Notes: generated from the sequence alone by a model not told the origin. A stretch of DNA of 64,000 nucleotides from Vibrio coralliilyticus (GCF_024449095.1 NZ_CP024627.1:3240712-3304711); one strand, 5' to 3'; positions 16,934 to 27,635 are shown, counted from the first letter of the stretch. A program made the numbers and translations.

Positions 16934-18721
16934 ATGCTTACCACTACTGAACAACGTTTGGCAGCCATTCGCGAATGGCTGGTTCAGCACGATATTGATG
17001 CGTTGCTAATACCCCATGAAGATGAGTACTTAGGCGAATATGTACCCGCTCATAATGAACGTCTGCATTGGTTAACCGGTTTCACTGGTTCAGCCGGTGC
17101 CGCGGTTATCACTCAGAGCAAAGCAGCGATGTTTGTTGATGGTCGTTATACGGTTCAAGTGACCAAAGAAGTCCCTGCAGACTTATTTGAGTATCGCCAT
17201 TTAATTGAAGAACCAGCTCTAGATTGGGTTAAAGACCAGCTTTCCCCGGGGCAAGTTGTGGCCATAGATCCGCGAATGCACAATTCAGCTTGGCTATCCA
17301 TGGCACAGGCAAAGCTTGCAGACCTATTGCAGCTCAAAGTACTCTCCAGCAACCCTATTGACGAGCTGTGGCATGACCGTCCGCAACCTGTGGTTTCAGA
17401 CGTTCGTTTAATGCCAACGGAAGCGGTTGGTCAATCTTGCCAATCTAAGCGTCAGGAGATCAGTCAATTGGTCGCGCAATCAGGCGCTGATAGTGCCGTG
17501 ATCACAGCACTGGATTCCGTTTGCTGGCTACTCAACGTACGCGGTTTAGATGTTTCTCGATTACCGGTTCTTTTATCACATGTGATCTTACATGCGGATT
17601 CAACACTGGAATACTTCCTTGACCCAGCTCGCCTGCCTAACGGCTTTGAACAGCATGTCGGACAAGGAGTTAGTGTTCATCATCCAGAGACACTCCAAGC
17701 GCGACTTGAATCATTGGCGGGCAAGAAAGTATTGCTCGATCCAACGACCAGTAATGCATGGTTCAAATTAATTCTGCAAAACAGCGGCGCTCATGTAGTT
17801 AGTGCGGCAGATCCTTGCTTGATGCCTAAAGCTGCGAAGAATGAGACTGAAGTTGCAGGTATGAAAGCCTGTCATATTCGAGACGGCGTTGCGATGAGTA
17901 AGTTCTTGTGTTGGTTAGATGCACAAGTAGCTGAAGGCAACTTGCATGATGAAGCAACGCTCTCCGATAAATTAGAGTCTTTCCGCAAGCAAGACCCAAC
18001 TCTAATGGATCTGAGTTTCGACACCATTTCTGCTGCGGGTAGTAATGCGGCCATGTGCCACTATAATCATGAGAATCAACCTGAACCTGGTAAGCTAGAA
18101 CTCAATACACTTTATCTAGTCGACTCTGGCGGTCAGTATTTAGATGGTACAACGGATATCACGCGCACTATTGCTATTGGTCAACCAAGTGACGAAATGA
18201 TTAAGCAATTCACGCTTGCTCTAAAAGGCCATATTGGTGTTGCTCGTGCCCGTTTCCCGAAAGGCACACGTGGTTATCAGATTGACACATTAGCACGCCA
18301 GCATTTGTGGGCAGAAGGCTATGATTATGACCACGGCACAGGCCATGGTGTTGGCCACTTCCTAAATGTTCATGAAGGCCCTGCTAGTATATCGAAGCGA
18401 CAGATTGATGTTCCTTTAGTCGAAGGGATGGTGCTTTCAAACGAGCCGGGCTATTACCGCGCTGATGCCTTTGGAATTCGTATTGAAAACCTAGAGCTAG
18501 TGGTTGAGACTGAAACCAATGGTGACTTTCCAGTTCTTTCGTTCGAGTCTCTAACTCGTTGTCCGATCGATACAAGAAATATTGATGTTAATATGCTAAC
18601 TAAGCCAGAGCTGGCATGGTTAAATGATTACCACCAAAAAGTTTGGCATGATATTAGCCCCTTAGTCGAAGGGGATGTAAAGGAGTGGTTAGAAAAAGCA
18701 ACCCAACCACTTCACTACTGA
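16934..18721 (+). CDS. M24B aminopeptidase P family protein (Xaa-Pro aminopeptidase)
   Basis: 595 residues in three lobes, as in large cytosolic aminopeptidase P: two creatinase-like domains (about 1-300) and a C-terminal pita-bread metallopeptidase domain (about 310-535). Metal ligands are seen in LYLVDSGGQYLDGTTDITRT (two Asp), GTGHGVGHFLNVHEGP (His), and the Glu residues of VLSNEPGYY and FGIRIENL. It cleaves N-terminal residues before proline, with two metal ions. The Shine-Dalgarno AAGGA lies 8 bases before the ATG. A hairpin and a parS site follow. It is longer than E. coli PepP, so no symbol is given. Confidence 0.9.
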   Translation: MLTTTEQRLAAIREWLVQHDIDALLIPHEDEYLGEYVPAHNERLHWLTGFTGSAGAAVITQSKAAMFVDGRYTVQVTKEVPADLFEYRHLIEEPALDWVKDQLSPGQVVAIDPRMHNSAWLSMAQAKLADLLQLKVLSSNPIDELWHDRPQPVVSDVRLMPTEAVGQSCQSKRQEISQLVAQSGADSAVITALDSVCWLLNVRGLDVSRLPVLLSHVILHADSTLEYFLDPARLPNGFEQHVGQGVSVHHPETLQARLESLAGKKVLLDPTTSNAWFKLILQNSGAHVVSAADPCLMPKAAKNETEVAGMKACHIRDGVAMSKFLCWLDAQVAEGNLHDEATLSDKLESFRKQDPTLMDLSFDTISAAGSNAAMCHYNHENQPEPGKLELNTLYLVDSGGQYLDGTTDITRTIAIGQPSDEMIKQFTLALKGHIGVARARFPKGTRGYQIDTLARQHLWAEGYDYDHGTGHGVGHFLNVHEGPASISKRQIDVPLVEGMVLSNEPGYYRADAFGIRIENLELVVETETNGDFPVLSFESLTRCPIDTRNIDVNMLTKPELAWLNDYHQKVWHDISPLVEGDVKEWLEKATQPLHY

Positions 18722-18745
18722 TTACTGTAGCAATCGATTCTTGCA

Positions 18746-18772
18746 CTAAAGCTCTCCAATGGAGAGCTTTAG
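18746..18772. terminator. Hairpin between the aminopeptidase gene and thiH
   Basis: CTAAAGCTCTCC-AAT-GGAGAGCTTTAG has a 12-bp perfect stem and a 3-base loop. It sits between two convergent genes. The T runs on both sides are short, so it is a likely but not strong bidirectional terminator. Confidence 0.65.
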
Positions 18773-18790
18773 GTTTAAGCGTATCACTAA

Positions 18791-18806
18791 TGTTCCACGT
18801 GAAACA
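18791..18806. other. parS: parS centromere-like site 2 (intergenic)
   Basis: TGTTCCACGTGAAACA is an exact match to the consensus TGTTNCACGTGAAACA. It lies in the 96-bp space between the convergent aminopeptidase and thiH genes, 12 bp from the thiH stop. It is the middle one of three sites within 6.8 kb. Confidence 0.93.
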
Positions 18807-18817
18807 CTTTAAGCACT

Positions 18818-19930
18818 TCAGCCGGAATAGACTGAGTGCCAATCCCTCCATACTGGATCAAAACCTCTGGCGCGAATCATCGCTTCAACTGAGCTTGCAC
18901 TTCTCTCATCACTGATCTCGAACTGCTCCAATTCCGTTTCTTCTGATGCGTAGCCACCAGGTTGTGTTTTTGATGCTGCAGACATTGACGTAATACCCAG
19001 TGGCAAAACATTATCTCTGAAGTGTGCTGATTCACGTGTCGATAGAGAGAGTTCTACTTCAGGATTGAGTAATCGATATGCGCAAATCAATTGCACTAAC
19101 TGCTTGTCACTCATCTCCGATTTAGGTTGCAATGCCCCCGCGCATGGTCTTAATCTTGGAAACGAAATTGAATAACGCGTTTGCCAGTATTTACGCTCTA
19201 AATAATCAAGGTGAGCAGCAACATAGAAGCAGTCAGTTCTCCACTCCTCCAAGCCGATCAATGCGCCAATACCTATTTTATCTATGCCGGCTTTTGCTAA
19301 CCGATCCGGAGTTTCTAAGCGATATTCAAAATCCGTTTTGTTGCCTCGCAGGTGATGCTCCGCATACGTCGAAGGGTGATAAGTTTCCTGATACACCATG
19401 ACAGCATCCAGACCTAATGATTTGAGTTCTGCGTACTGGTCTTGTTCAAGCGGCTGCACTTCCATCGCTAAGTAGTTAAATTTCTGTTTAATGATGGGCA
19501 ACATCTCACGGAAGTACTTCATCCCCACTTTAGTTTCATGCTCACCTGTCACTAATAATATGCTATCAAACTTCATCTGTTTAATGGCATTCATTTCAGC
19601 TCTGACTTCTTCTTGATTCAGGGTTCGACGTTTGATGCGATTTTCCATTGAAAAACCGCAATAAGTACAAGCATTAGCACACAGGTTCGACAAGTAAAGA
19701 GGAATATATAACGAAAGCGTATTGCCAAAGCGCTGTCTAGTTAAAGCATAAGACTGCTGGGCCATTGCTTCTATGTAAGGCTCTGCAGCAGGTGAAATTA
19801 GTGCCTTAAAGTCTTCTAGATCACGCTTGGGCTTAGCCAATGCTCGCTCAACGTCTTGCGCGGTTTTGGCATATATCGACATCGAAATGTCATCCCAATT
19901 TAACCTGTTAAATTGGTCTGTAAAAGTCAT
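18818..19930 (-). CDS. thiH: 2-iminoacetate synthase (tyrosine lyase)
   Basis: 370 residues from the ATG at 19928-19930, which has AGGTGTGAG just upstream; a GTG two codons earlier is the alternative. It is a radical-SAM enzyme with the cluster motif CANACTYCGFS. It cleaves tyrosine to dehydroglycine (2-iminoacetate) and p-cresol, supplying the C2-N unit of the thiazole ring to ThiG. It is the last gene of the thiCEFSGH operon, 17 bp after thiG. Having ThiH rather than the oxidase ThiO fits facultatively anaerobic gammaproteobacteria. Confidence 0.95.
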   Translation of the reverse strand: MTFTDQFNRLNWDDISMSIYAKTAQDVERALAKPKRDLEDFKALISPAAEPYIEAMAQQSYALTRQRFGNTLSLYIPLYLSNLCANACTYCGFSMENRIKRRTLNQEEVRAEMNAIKQMKFDSILLVTGEHETKVGMKYFREMLPIIKQKFNYLAMEVQPLEQDQYAELKSLGLDAVMVYQETYHPSTYAEHHLRGNKTDFEYRLETPDRLAKAGIDKIGIGALIGLEEWRTDCFYVAAHLDYLERKYWQTRYSISFPRLRPCAGALQPKSEMSDKQLVQLICAYRLLNPEVELSLSTRESAHFRDNVLPLGITSMSAASKTQPGGYASEETELEQFEISDERSASSVEAMIRARGFDPVWRDWHSVYSG

Positions 19931-19947
19931 TCTCACACCTACTCATA

Positions 19948-20715
19948 TTAGAGATCATCAAGGAATGACGTCAAAGGGCTCGATGCAACAGCATGAGAGA
20001 CTTGCCCAGCCAAGCCAGCTTCATAGGCTAGTCGGCCAGACTCAACGGCCATCTTAAATGCCGTTGCCATTGATATTGGATCAGAGGCCGCTGCTATTGC
20101 TGTGTTTACAAGTACGGCATCCGCTCCCATTTCCATTGCTCTTGCTGCATGTGAAGGCGCGCCAATTCCCGCATCCACTACAACCGGCACATTAGCTTGG
20201 TCAATAATGATCTCAAGAAAGTCATGCGATGCTATGCCCTTATTTGAGCCAATTGGAGCTCCTAAAGGCATCACGGCTGCACACCCTACCTCTTCCAACC
20301 TCTTACACAGAACTGGGTCCGCATGGCAATATGGCAAAACCGTAAATCCGTCTTTCACCAGTTGCTCGGCTGCTAATAATGTTTCAATGGGATCTGGCAT
20401 TAGATATTTTGGATCAGGATGAATTTCGAGCTTTAACCAGTTCGTTTCTAGCGCCTCTCTGGCTAAATGCGCTGCAAAAACTGCATCTTTCGCATTTTTT
20501 GCCCCCGAAGTATTAGGCAATAAATTCACTCCTGATTGGAGCAAAGGCTGTAGGATATCATCTTGGTGATCATGCACATCTACTCGCTTAAGTGCCATTG
20601 TAGCTAATTGAGAACCAGACGCCTTTATTGCGTTTTCCATTAGATACTTGCTGGCAAACTTTCCTGTACCCGTAAACAACCTTGAACTAAACTCTTTGTC
20701 TGCGATCTTCAGCAT
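19948..20715 (-). CDS. thiG: Thiazole synthase
   Basis: 255 residues, a TIM-barrel enzyme. The start [22 protein letters not shown], the Schiff-base lysine region [17 protein letters not shown], and the phosphate-binding [33 protein letters not shown] are all seen. It joins 1-deoxyxylulose-5-phosphate, 2-iminoacetate from ThiH and sulphur from ThiS-thiocarboxylate into thiazole phosphate. It starts 5 bp after thiS and forms a complex with ThiH or ThiS. Confidence 0.96.
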   Translation of the reverse strand: MLKIADKEFSSRLFTGTGKFASKYLMENAIKASGSQLATMALKRVDVHDHQDDILQPLLQSGVNLLPNTSGAKNAKDAVFAAHLAREALETNWLKLEIHPDPKYLMPDPIETLLAAEQLVKDGFTVLPYCHADPVLCKRLEEVGCAAVMPLGAPIGSNKGIASHDFLEIIIDQANVPVVVDAGIGAPSHAARAMEMGADAVLVNTAIAAASDPISMATAFKMAVESGRLAYEAGLAGQVSHAVASSPLTSFLDDL

Positions 20716-20720
20716 GGCTA

Positions 20721-20933
20721 TTATCCCCCGGCGATGGCCTGAAAAAGTGAAATGGTATCTCCTTCACTCAGACATGTTGTGCACCACTCACTACGAGGCA
20801 CAACCGTATTGTTAATAGCAAACACACAGCCGATTTCAGGCAGTGAAAATTGCTTAATAATGCTCTCTAAGTCCGACCCCGCACTCACATTATAAGGCCG
20901 TTCATTTACTATGATTTGTATCTCTCTCATCAT
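20721..20933 (-). CDS. thiS: Sulphur-carrier protein ThiS
   Basis: 70 residues with a beta-grasp fold and the diagnostic C-terminal Gly-Gly (ending FQAIAGG). ThiF adenylates that terminus and it is converted to the thiocarboxylate that gives sulphur to ThiG. The middle contains [15 protein letters not shown], a common ThiS block. It sits between thiF and thiG in the operon. Confidence 0.94.
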   Translation of the reverse strand: MMREIQIIVNERPYNVSAGSDLESIIKQFSLPEIGCVFAINNTVVPRSEWCTTCLSEGDTISLFQAIAGG

Positions 20934-20962
20934 TTCGCTTCTTTATTAATCGGTTATAGCGC

Positions 20963-21724
20963 TTAACCTCTGCAAACAGCGCAATGTTTATCACGGGCAA
21001 TTGTCATCACTTGCCATTCAAGAGTTAATCCGTTGAATAGATGGAGTTGACTAGGAAGAAAACTGAACCTTCCCATTGCCAGCCTTTGTATCGCAGCCAG
21101 TGCTTGATAGTTTCCCAATGTGCCTACAACAGGACCAACAACGCCACTATCGCTGCACTTTTTAGGTTGTATTAGTTCATCAAAAGGATAAAGACAGCGA
21201 TAGCACCCCATCTTGCTGCGCTCTTTTTGCGAATAATCAAATACAGCAAACTGGCCTTGCCAGCCTACGGCTGCAGCAGAGATAAGTGGCTTGCTCTGTT
21301 TGAAACACACTGAATTGACTAATTGGCGCGTTTCAAGATTGTCCGTACAATCTAAAACAACATCGGCCAGCATAACTTCTAAAGCGAGTTGAGACTCTGA
21401 AAGCCGTTGAGAGATCGTGCGCAAGCTGATGCCCGAGTTTAGGGCACTCAACTGGTCTCGTATTGCCTTCGTCTTTTCCTCACCGAGGTTAGCCTCTCGA
21501 TAAACGATCTGACGTTGCAAATTAGTACTATCTACCTTGTCATCATCAACAAGCACTATTTTTCCAACACCAGCTGCAGCTAGGTATAATCCTGCCGCAC
21601 TTCCCAAGCCACCACAGCCAATGACAAGGGCATGGGCTCGATTCAATCTGTATTGACCATCTTCACCAATCTCAGGTAATGACACCTGTCTGTGATAACG
21701 TAAAAACTCTTGGTCTGTTAGCAC
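20963..21724 (-). CDS. thiF: ThiS adenylyltransferase
   Basis: 253 residues, E1/MoeB-like. The nucleotide loop is VIGCGGLGSAAGLYLAAAG (36-41 is GCGGLG); a DCTDNLETR block and two zinc-binding pairs, CYRC and CAVC, are present. There is no C-terminal rhodanese domain. It activates the ThiS C-terminus with ATP. The start overlaps the end of thiE by 7 bp, showing tight coupling. Confidence 0.95.
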   Translation of the reverse strand: MLTDQEFLRYHRQVSLPEIGEDGQYRLNRAHALVIGCGGLGSAAGLYLAAAGVGKIVLVDDDKVDSTNLQRQIVYREANLGEEKTKAIRDQLSALNSGISLRTISQRLSESQLALEVMLADVVLDCTDNLETRQLVNSVCFKQSKPLISAAAVGWQGQFAVFDYSQKERSKMGCYRCLYPFDELIQPKKCSDSGVVGPVVGTLGNYQALAAIQRLAMGRFSFLPSQLHLFNGLTLEWQVMTIARDKHCAVCRG

Positions 21725-22947
21725 GTTGAGGACTCCTCCGTTAGCCCTCTGAAGAATTGGACGGCATGCTCACATGAAGGCGCGTTGGTAATGGCACTAA
21801 CCAGTGCCAAACTTGTCACACCACAGTCCCACACTGATTTGGCGTTTGCAGTGTTAATCCCTCCGATCGCAACGGTTGGTATCACAGCGGTTCCATTAGC
21901 GGACATAGAGTTAACCAATTTCTGATATAGGGCTAAGCGGACCAAACCTTGTGGGCTGGACATCAATTGCTTGGTTTTTGTTGGAAAGATGTGACCCAAA
22001 GCTAAATAGCTTGGATTGAACTGTGCAACTCGTAGCAACTCAAAATAACCATGTGTAGACAGACCTAAGCAGATATTGGCTTCTGCTAACACTTCAAGGT
22101 CAAGCTTCTCTAAGTCTTCTTGTCCTAGATGGACACCGAAGGCTTGATGCTCAATTGCTAACTGCCAGTGATCATTGATAAACACTTGTGCATCATACTG
22201 GAGGCCTAGCTCGATTGATCGAACAATCTGTTGCTCTAAATCGAGTTGTTGCGAGTCCTTAATACGTAGTTGTACCGTCTTAACCCCCATCTTCAAGAGT
22301 TTCTCGACCCAATCCGCGCTATTAACTACCGGATATAACGCCATCGCAGATTTACACACAGTAGGAAATAAGAGTTGCTTCCCTTTAGTCACACTATCAG
22401 TTTGAATACCGGAGCTAATATCCTCAATAAGCGGAATAGGAAAATCTTCGATACATTCGGCCCATGTTTCACGTGAAACATTTATCATTGCCCGAGAAAG
22501 GGTCAATGCATCTTCAATCGTGAATTGCAATGAAAGTAGAACAATAACCCAAGATAAGTGACGTATTTCTTCGGTATAGGGAATATGATCCGAGCTTGCC
22601 AGCGCATTGCTACCATGGCCATGCAAATTAGCCCAAATATCTATTGATTGTTCTTTCTCTGTAATATTGAGATAAACGTGCACTGGAAACTTGGAAGGCA
22701 CATACTCTGTAAGAGACAGTTGTGAGTAGTAAATGAGGTAGTAATCTAAATTACCAACCGGAGAAGAACTGATTAAATCAGCCCCAAGAGCAATCGTGCT
22801 TTCGCCCTGAGTGACCTGAATAGTTTGAGCAGGGCTAATGCCCAACTCAAACTTATCTATTTCAAACCCTTGCTTCTTGGCCAGCCGCAGGCACAACCCC
22901 ACCTCATGATGGAGTGTATCCATCATAGCTGGAATAAGGATCTTCAC
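21718..22947 (-). CDS. thiE: Thiamine-phosphate synthase with long N-terminal extension
   Basis: 409 residues, about twice the size of E. coli ThiE (211). The C-terminal half (about 203-400) is the TIM-barrel synthase, with LYPVVNSADWVEKLLKMGVKTVQLRIKD, FINDHWQLAIEHQAFGVHLGQEDL and VAIGGINTANAKSVWDCGV. It couples HMP-pyrophosphate to thiazole phosphate. The N-terminal 200 residues have no catalytic motif I recognise; the stretch LLSLQFTIEDALTLSRAMIN looks like the end of a degenerate ThiD-type kinase lobe (low confidence). A parS site lies in the codons for NVSRETW (156-162). It begins 2 bp after thiC. Confidence 0.92.
   Translation of the reverse strand: MKILIPAMMDTLHHEVGLCLRLAKKQGFEIDKFELGISPAQTIQVTQGESTIALGADLISSSPVGNLDYYLIYYSQLSLTEYVPSKFPVHVYLNITEKEQSIDIWANLHGHGSNALASSDHIPYTEEIRHLSWVIVLLSLQFTIEDALTLSRAMINVSRETWAECIEDFPIPLIEDISSGIQTDSVTKGKQLLFPTVCKSAMALYPVVNSADWVEKLLKMGVKTVQLRIKDSQQLDLEQQIVRSIELGLQYDAQVFINDHWQLAIEHQAFGVHLGQEDLEKLDLEVLAEANICLGLSTHGYFELLRVAQFNPSYLALGHIFPTKTKQLMSSPQGLVRLALYQKLVNSMSANGTAVIPTVAIGGINTANAKSVWDCGVTSLALVSAITNAPSCEHAVQFFRGLTEESSTC
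22465..22480. other. parS: parS centromere-like site 3
   Basis: TGTTTCACGTGAAACA is a perfect 16-bp palindrome identical to the classical parS sequence. It is inside thiE, overlapping the codons NVSRETW of the non-catalytic N-terminal half. Confidence 0.95.
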
Positions 22948-22949
22948 CG

Positions 22950-24914
<1,965 letters not shown>

Positions 24915-25029
24915 CTAGATAAAAAGATTTTGGATAAAAATGCTTGGCGGATAGATGCGACAAGAGGTATCAAAGTAATAAAGAAATGTATTACTTGAAT
25001 GTAGATAGATCACAGGTGCGAAAATACAG

Positions 25030-25120
25030 TGATCTCTTCTCCTGTTCCCTTCGCAGATACTAATCTGATCAGGTTCAACGGATCCCGAATTAACGGTCTC
25101 AGCCTTATGGCACTCCGACA
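25030..25120 (-). promoter_or_regulatory. TPP riboswitch (THI element) controlling thiCEFSGH
   Basis: Read on the minus strand, the leader has GTCGGAGTGCC, then GGCTGAGACC and CCGTTGAACCTGATCAG, followed by TTAGTATCTGCGAAGGGAAC. These are the conserved THI-box blocks in the right order and spacing. It lies 140 bp before thiC. Thiamine pyrophosphate binding would lower expression. No clear terminator hairpin follows, so control of translation initiation is the more likely mode (inference). Confidence 0.95.
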
Positions 25121-25134
25121 AGTAAAATCAGTAT

Positions 25135-25163
25135 ATAAAAACGGCCTGGTGAAACCAAGCCGT
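25135..25163 (-). terminator. Terminator of crcB
   Basis: On the minus strand, CACGGCTTGGT-TTC-ACCAGGCCGTTTTT forms a GC-rich stem with one mismatch and ends in a T run. It lies 34 bp past the crcB stop and just before the thiC leader. Confidence 0.8.
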
Positions 25164-25196
25164 GTAGAAGAATATTAGCGAAACTTTACCCCAAAA

Positions 25197-25580
25197 TTAG
25201 CTCTTAATCAGTATTTGAAAGCCAATACCAGCCGCTGAGATACTAAGTATAACGTTTAATAGTACGTTGAGACCCATCTTAAAAAATGCACCTTGCTGCA
25301 TGAGTAATACATTATCCATGGAAAAAGTCGAAAAGGTCGTCAGAGCCCCAAGAAAGCCTAAGCCAACGATTTGTCGCCAAGGTTCGGTGGCCAACATTTC
25401 ATTTTCAAATGCCGCGATCAGCAAGCCCATAATAAATGAGCCCACTACGTTGACCGTCAACGTACCATAGGGAAAACCACGCCCAAGTAAAACAACACAC
25501 AGTTCGGAAATTAAATACCGAGAACACGCACCAAAGGCGCCACCCAAAGCGATAAAACCGAGAATCGAAAGTTGTCCCAT
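25197..25580 (-). CDS. crcB: Fluoride channel CrcB/Fluc
   Basis: 127 residues and four membrane helices, with the signatures GGAFGACSRYLIS, PYGTLTVNVVGSFIMG and GFLGALTTFSTFSMD that line the dual-topology fluoride pore. I place the start at the ATG at 25578-25580, which has AGGAGG 5 bases upstream; a TTG 15 bases earlier is unlikely. It exports fluoride as a dimer. No fluoride riboswitch (crcB motif) is seen upstream. Confidence 0.94.
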   Translation of the reverse strand: MGQLSILGFIALGGAFGACSRYLISELCVVLLGRGFPYGTLTVNVVGSFIMGLLIAAFENEMLATEPWRQIVGLGFLGALTTFSTFSMDNVLLMQQGAFFKMGLNVLLNVILSISAAGIGFQILIKS

Positions 25581-25690
25581 GGTTCCTCCTGTCAAATTCT
25601 GCCGTATTGTATCTGGAATAAGGCTATTTTCGAATCAAAATCGCAACACATTATCTCAAATTAATTCTGAGATTTAAAAAGTTACAGGAG

Positions 25691-27073
25691 TCACTTTACT
25701 TCAATGTAACCCATTAATCCGGTTTTCATGTGTTCAATCACATGGCAGTGATACATCCAGCGCCCTGGATTATCTGCAACAAACGCCGCTTTGGCTCTAC
25801 CGTTTTTACCTAGCAGTACGGTATCGGTATGGAACGGTTCTGCAATCTTTTTACCGTCCATTTCTAGAACTGTGAATGTATGACCATGGATATGGATCGG
25901 GTGGTGATACTGGGTGACGTTCTTTAAGTCAAAAATATAAGTCTTCCCCAATTCAAGTGTTGCCAAAGGTGCTGGAATATTATTTTTGCTCATACCTTCC
26001 CATGACCGTTTATTGGTTAACCAGAATTTGGGCATAGCTTTACCATCTTTACTCGTTGGGGTAACCGCGCCCTCCCACTCAAAAACAAAGTCAATTTCCT
26101 CAGCATTAGCCAAATCAAGCTGAGGCACTGGATTCAATGGTAACTTGGGCAATGGTTGAGACTCAGGCAAAGAAGATTTAACAACGTCGAATTCACACAG
26201 ATGGAATGGGAAACGTCCCTTCATTTGACGAACATAGACACGCTCACCAGCTTGAGGAGCAATAAGACCTATATCAACCCTCATTCCTGGGCCAATTTTA
26301 TGCTGAGATAGCTTATAGGGCGTTTTTACCGGATTACCATCGATAGCGATGACCCATGCGTCAGCACCTTCCACTGCAATCGGGTAAGTAATAGTATTGT
26401 CGACATTTGCTATTCGCAACCGTGTGGTCGCTCTGGCCTTCAGTTGGTAAATCGGCTCATGTATACCGTTCACACTACTCCACTCCCCTGGAGTGCCCAT
26501 TCGTGCACTCATACGCGGGATCATTAAGTCTTTCCACTGGCCTTGCTTGTCTAGGTGCCAGTGCTTAAGCATCAATTCATGCTCTTCATCAAAGATAACA
26601 GGCTGGCTCTCTTCAACAATGATCAATCCTACCAATCCCATTCCAAGTTGCTTCACACTGTTCATGTGCGGGTGATACCAGAATGTGCCGGCATCAGGTG
26701 GTGTAAATTCATAGCTGAATGTCTCACCTGGCATGATAGGTGGCTGGCTAAGAAATGGGACGCCATCCATCTCAATAGGAATTCTCAGTCCATGCCAATG
26801 GATGGTAGTCGGCTCTGATAGTTTGTTAGTGAATCTTATGGTAACTGGCTCACCTTGACGGCAACGGATCGTAGGCGCAGGAATCTGCCCGTTGAATCCA
26901 AGCACTTGGGTTTGATAACCAGGCACCAATTCTGCAGTCGCAGGTTCAGCCGTAATATCGTAGACATAACGCCCTTGCGAATCAGTAGACCGGTTCATTG
27001 AACAAGCAGGAAGTACACTAAGAGCAGAAATAGCGAGTGAGGATTGCAAGAAGCGACGACGAGAGATTTCCAT
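25691..27073 (-). CDS. Tat-exported multicopper oxidase
   Basis: 460 residues. The N-terminal SRRRFLQ is a twin-arginine signal, and LPACS resembles a lipobox. Three cupredoxin domains carry all four copper-ligand blocks: HWH (92-94), HPH (134-136), HPIHIH (391-396) and HCHVIEH (442-448). The type-1 Cys is C443. The axial position (+10) is L453, where E. coli CueO has Met, and the Met-rich insert of CueO is absent. It could be a copper-detoxifying oxidase or a laccase-type enzyme. It has no gene partner; crcB lies 111 bp downstream. Confidence 0.9.
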   Translation of the reverse strand: MEISRRRFLQSSLAISALSVLPACSMNRSTDSQGRYVYDITAEPATAELVPGYQTQVLGFNGQIPAPTIRCRQGEPVTIRFTNKLSEPTTIHWHGLRIPIEMDGVPFLSQPPIMPGETFSYEFTPPDAGTFWYHPHMNSVKQLGMGLVGLIIVEESQPVIFDEEHELMLKHWHLDKQGQWKDLMIPRMSARMGTPGEWSSVNGIHEPIYQLKARATTRLRIANVDNTITYPIAVEGADAWVIAIDGNPVKTPYKLSQHKIGPGMRVDIGLIAPQAGERVYVRQMKGRFPFHLCEFDVVKSSLPESQPLPKLPLNPVPQLDLANAEEIDFVFEWEGAVTPTSKDGKAMPKFWLTNKRSWEGMSKNNIPAPLATLELGKTYIFDLKNVTQYHHPIHIHGHTFTVLEMDGKKIAEPFHTDTVLLGKNGRAKAAFVADNPGRWMYHCHVIEHMKTGLMGYIEVK

Positions 27074-27273
27074 ATTCTGATAACTATTATTGGTTCATTA
27101 GCAAAATGTAACAAATAATTAAGAATAATACTCACTAGAAAAGTAATTTTTAATGCCACTTATTATCACTGGATAAATGACAGATAAGAAAGAAAATAAT
27201 AGCCCATGTCTTTGACTATTGAGTTATCTCGGGCGAGTTACGACTCTACAGATTAGACATTCATAGTTGGAAC
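27074..27273. other. Gap with no gene seen
   Basis: About 200 bp of AT-rich sequence between the oxidase start and the rRNA operon terminator. It must hold the oxidase promoter. I see no clear copper-regulator operator and no RNA gene. Confidence 0.5.
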
Positions 27274-27305
27274 GAAAAAGGCTCTAGTCTTTCGACTAGA
27301 GCCTT
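27274..27305 (-). terminator. Terminator of the rRNA/tRNA operon
   Basis: On the minus strand, AAGGCTCTAGTC-GAAA-GACTAGAGCC is followed by TTTTTCG. It lies a few bases beyond the 3' end of tRNA-Trp and ends the whole operon. Confidence 0.9.
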
Positions 27306-27310
27306 AAATA

Positions 27311-27387
<77 letters not shown>

Positions 27388-27404
27388 AAATTCTCTACAA
27401 TCAG

Positions 27405-27496
27405 GTTCGAATGGATTAGAACTCCCAACACGCCCTATCACAAGGTATCTGGGGAATCCACTGCTCTTTATTCTTTCGAATTAGAGCTACACCACT
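27405..27496 (-). pseudogene. Decayed copy of tRNA-Trp
   Basis: The stretch keeps parts of tRNA-Trp in order: the T-arm/variable block AACTCCCAACACGC, then GGAATCC and CTGCTCT from the anticodon and D-arm side, and TTAGAGCTACACC from the 5' end. There are insertions of about 15 bp in the anticodon stem and about 7 bp in the D loop, so it cannot fold as a tRNA. It lies between tRNA-Asp and the intact tRNA-Trp. Confidence 0.75.
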
Positions 27497-27523
27497 GTAG
27501 AATCTTTTCAGATTTTAGATTCG

Positions 27524-27546
27524 AAAAAACCTCGCTATAAGCGAGG
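27524..27546 (-). terminator. Internal terminator-like hairpin after tRNA-Asp
   Basis: On the minus strand, CCTCGC-TTATA-GCGAGG is followed by six T. It sits 13 bp past tRNA-Asp and before the decayed and intact Trp genes, so it may attenuate or end the operon early. It looks like the partner of the final terminator left by the tRNA-Trp duplication. Confidence 0.75.
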
Positions 27547-27558
27547 CTTCGAAATAAG

Positions 27559-27635
27559 TGGCGGAGCGGACGGGACTCGAACCCGCGACCCCCGGCGTGA
27601 CAGGCCGGTATTCTAACCAACTGAACTACCGCTCC
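27559..27635 (-). tRNA. tRNA-Asp (anticodon GTC)
   Basis: A 77-base cloverleaf with CCA encoded. The acceptor stem is GGAGCGG/CCGCTCC, the anticodon loop is CCTGTCACG, and the T arm is CGGGTTCGAGTCCCG. It lies 30 bp after 5S rRNA in the same operon. Confidence 0.97.

Noticed and set aside
18746..18772. Hairpin near thiH as part of the parS centromere
   Set aside because: The stem has no similarity to parS and is best explained as a terminator between convergent genes.
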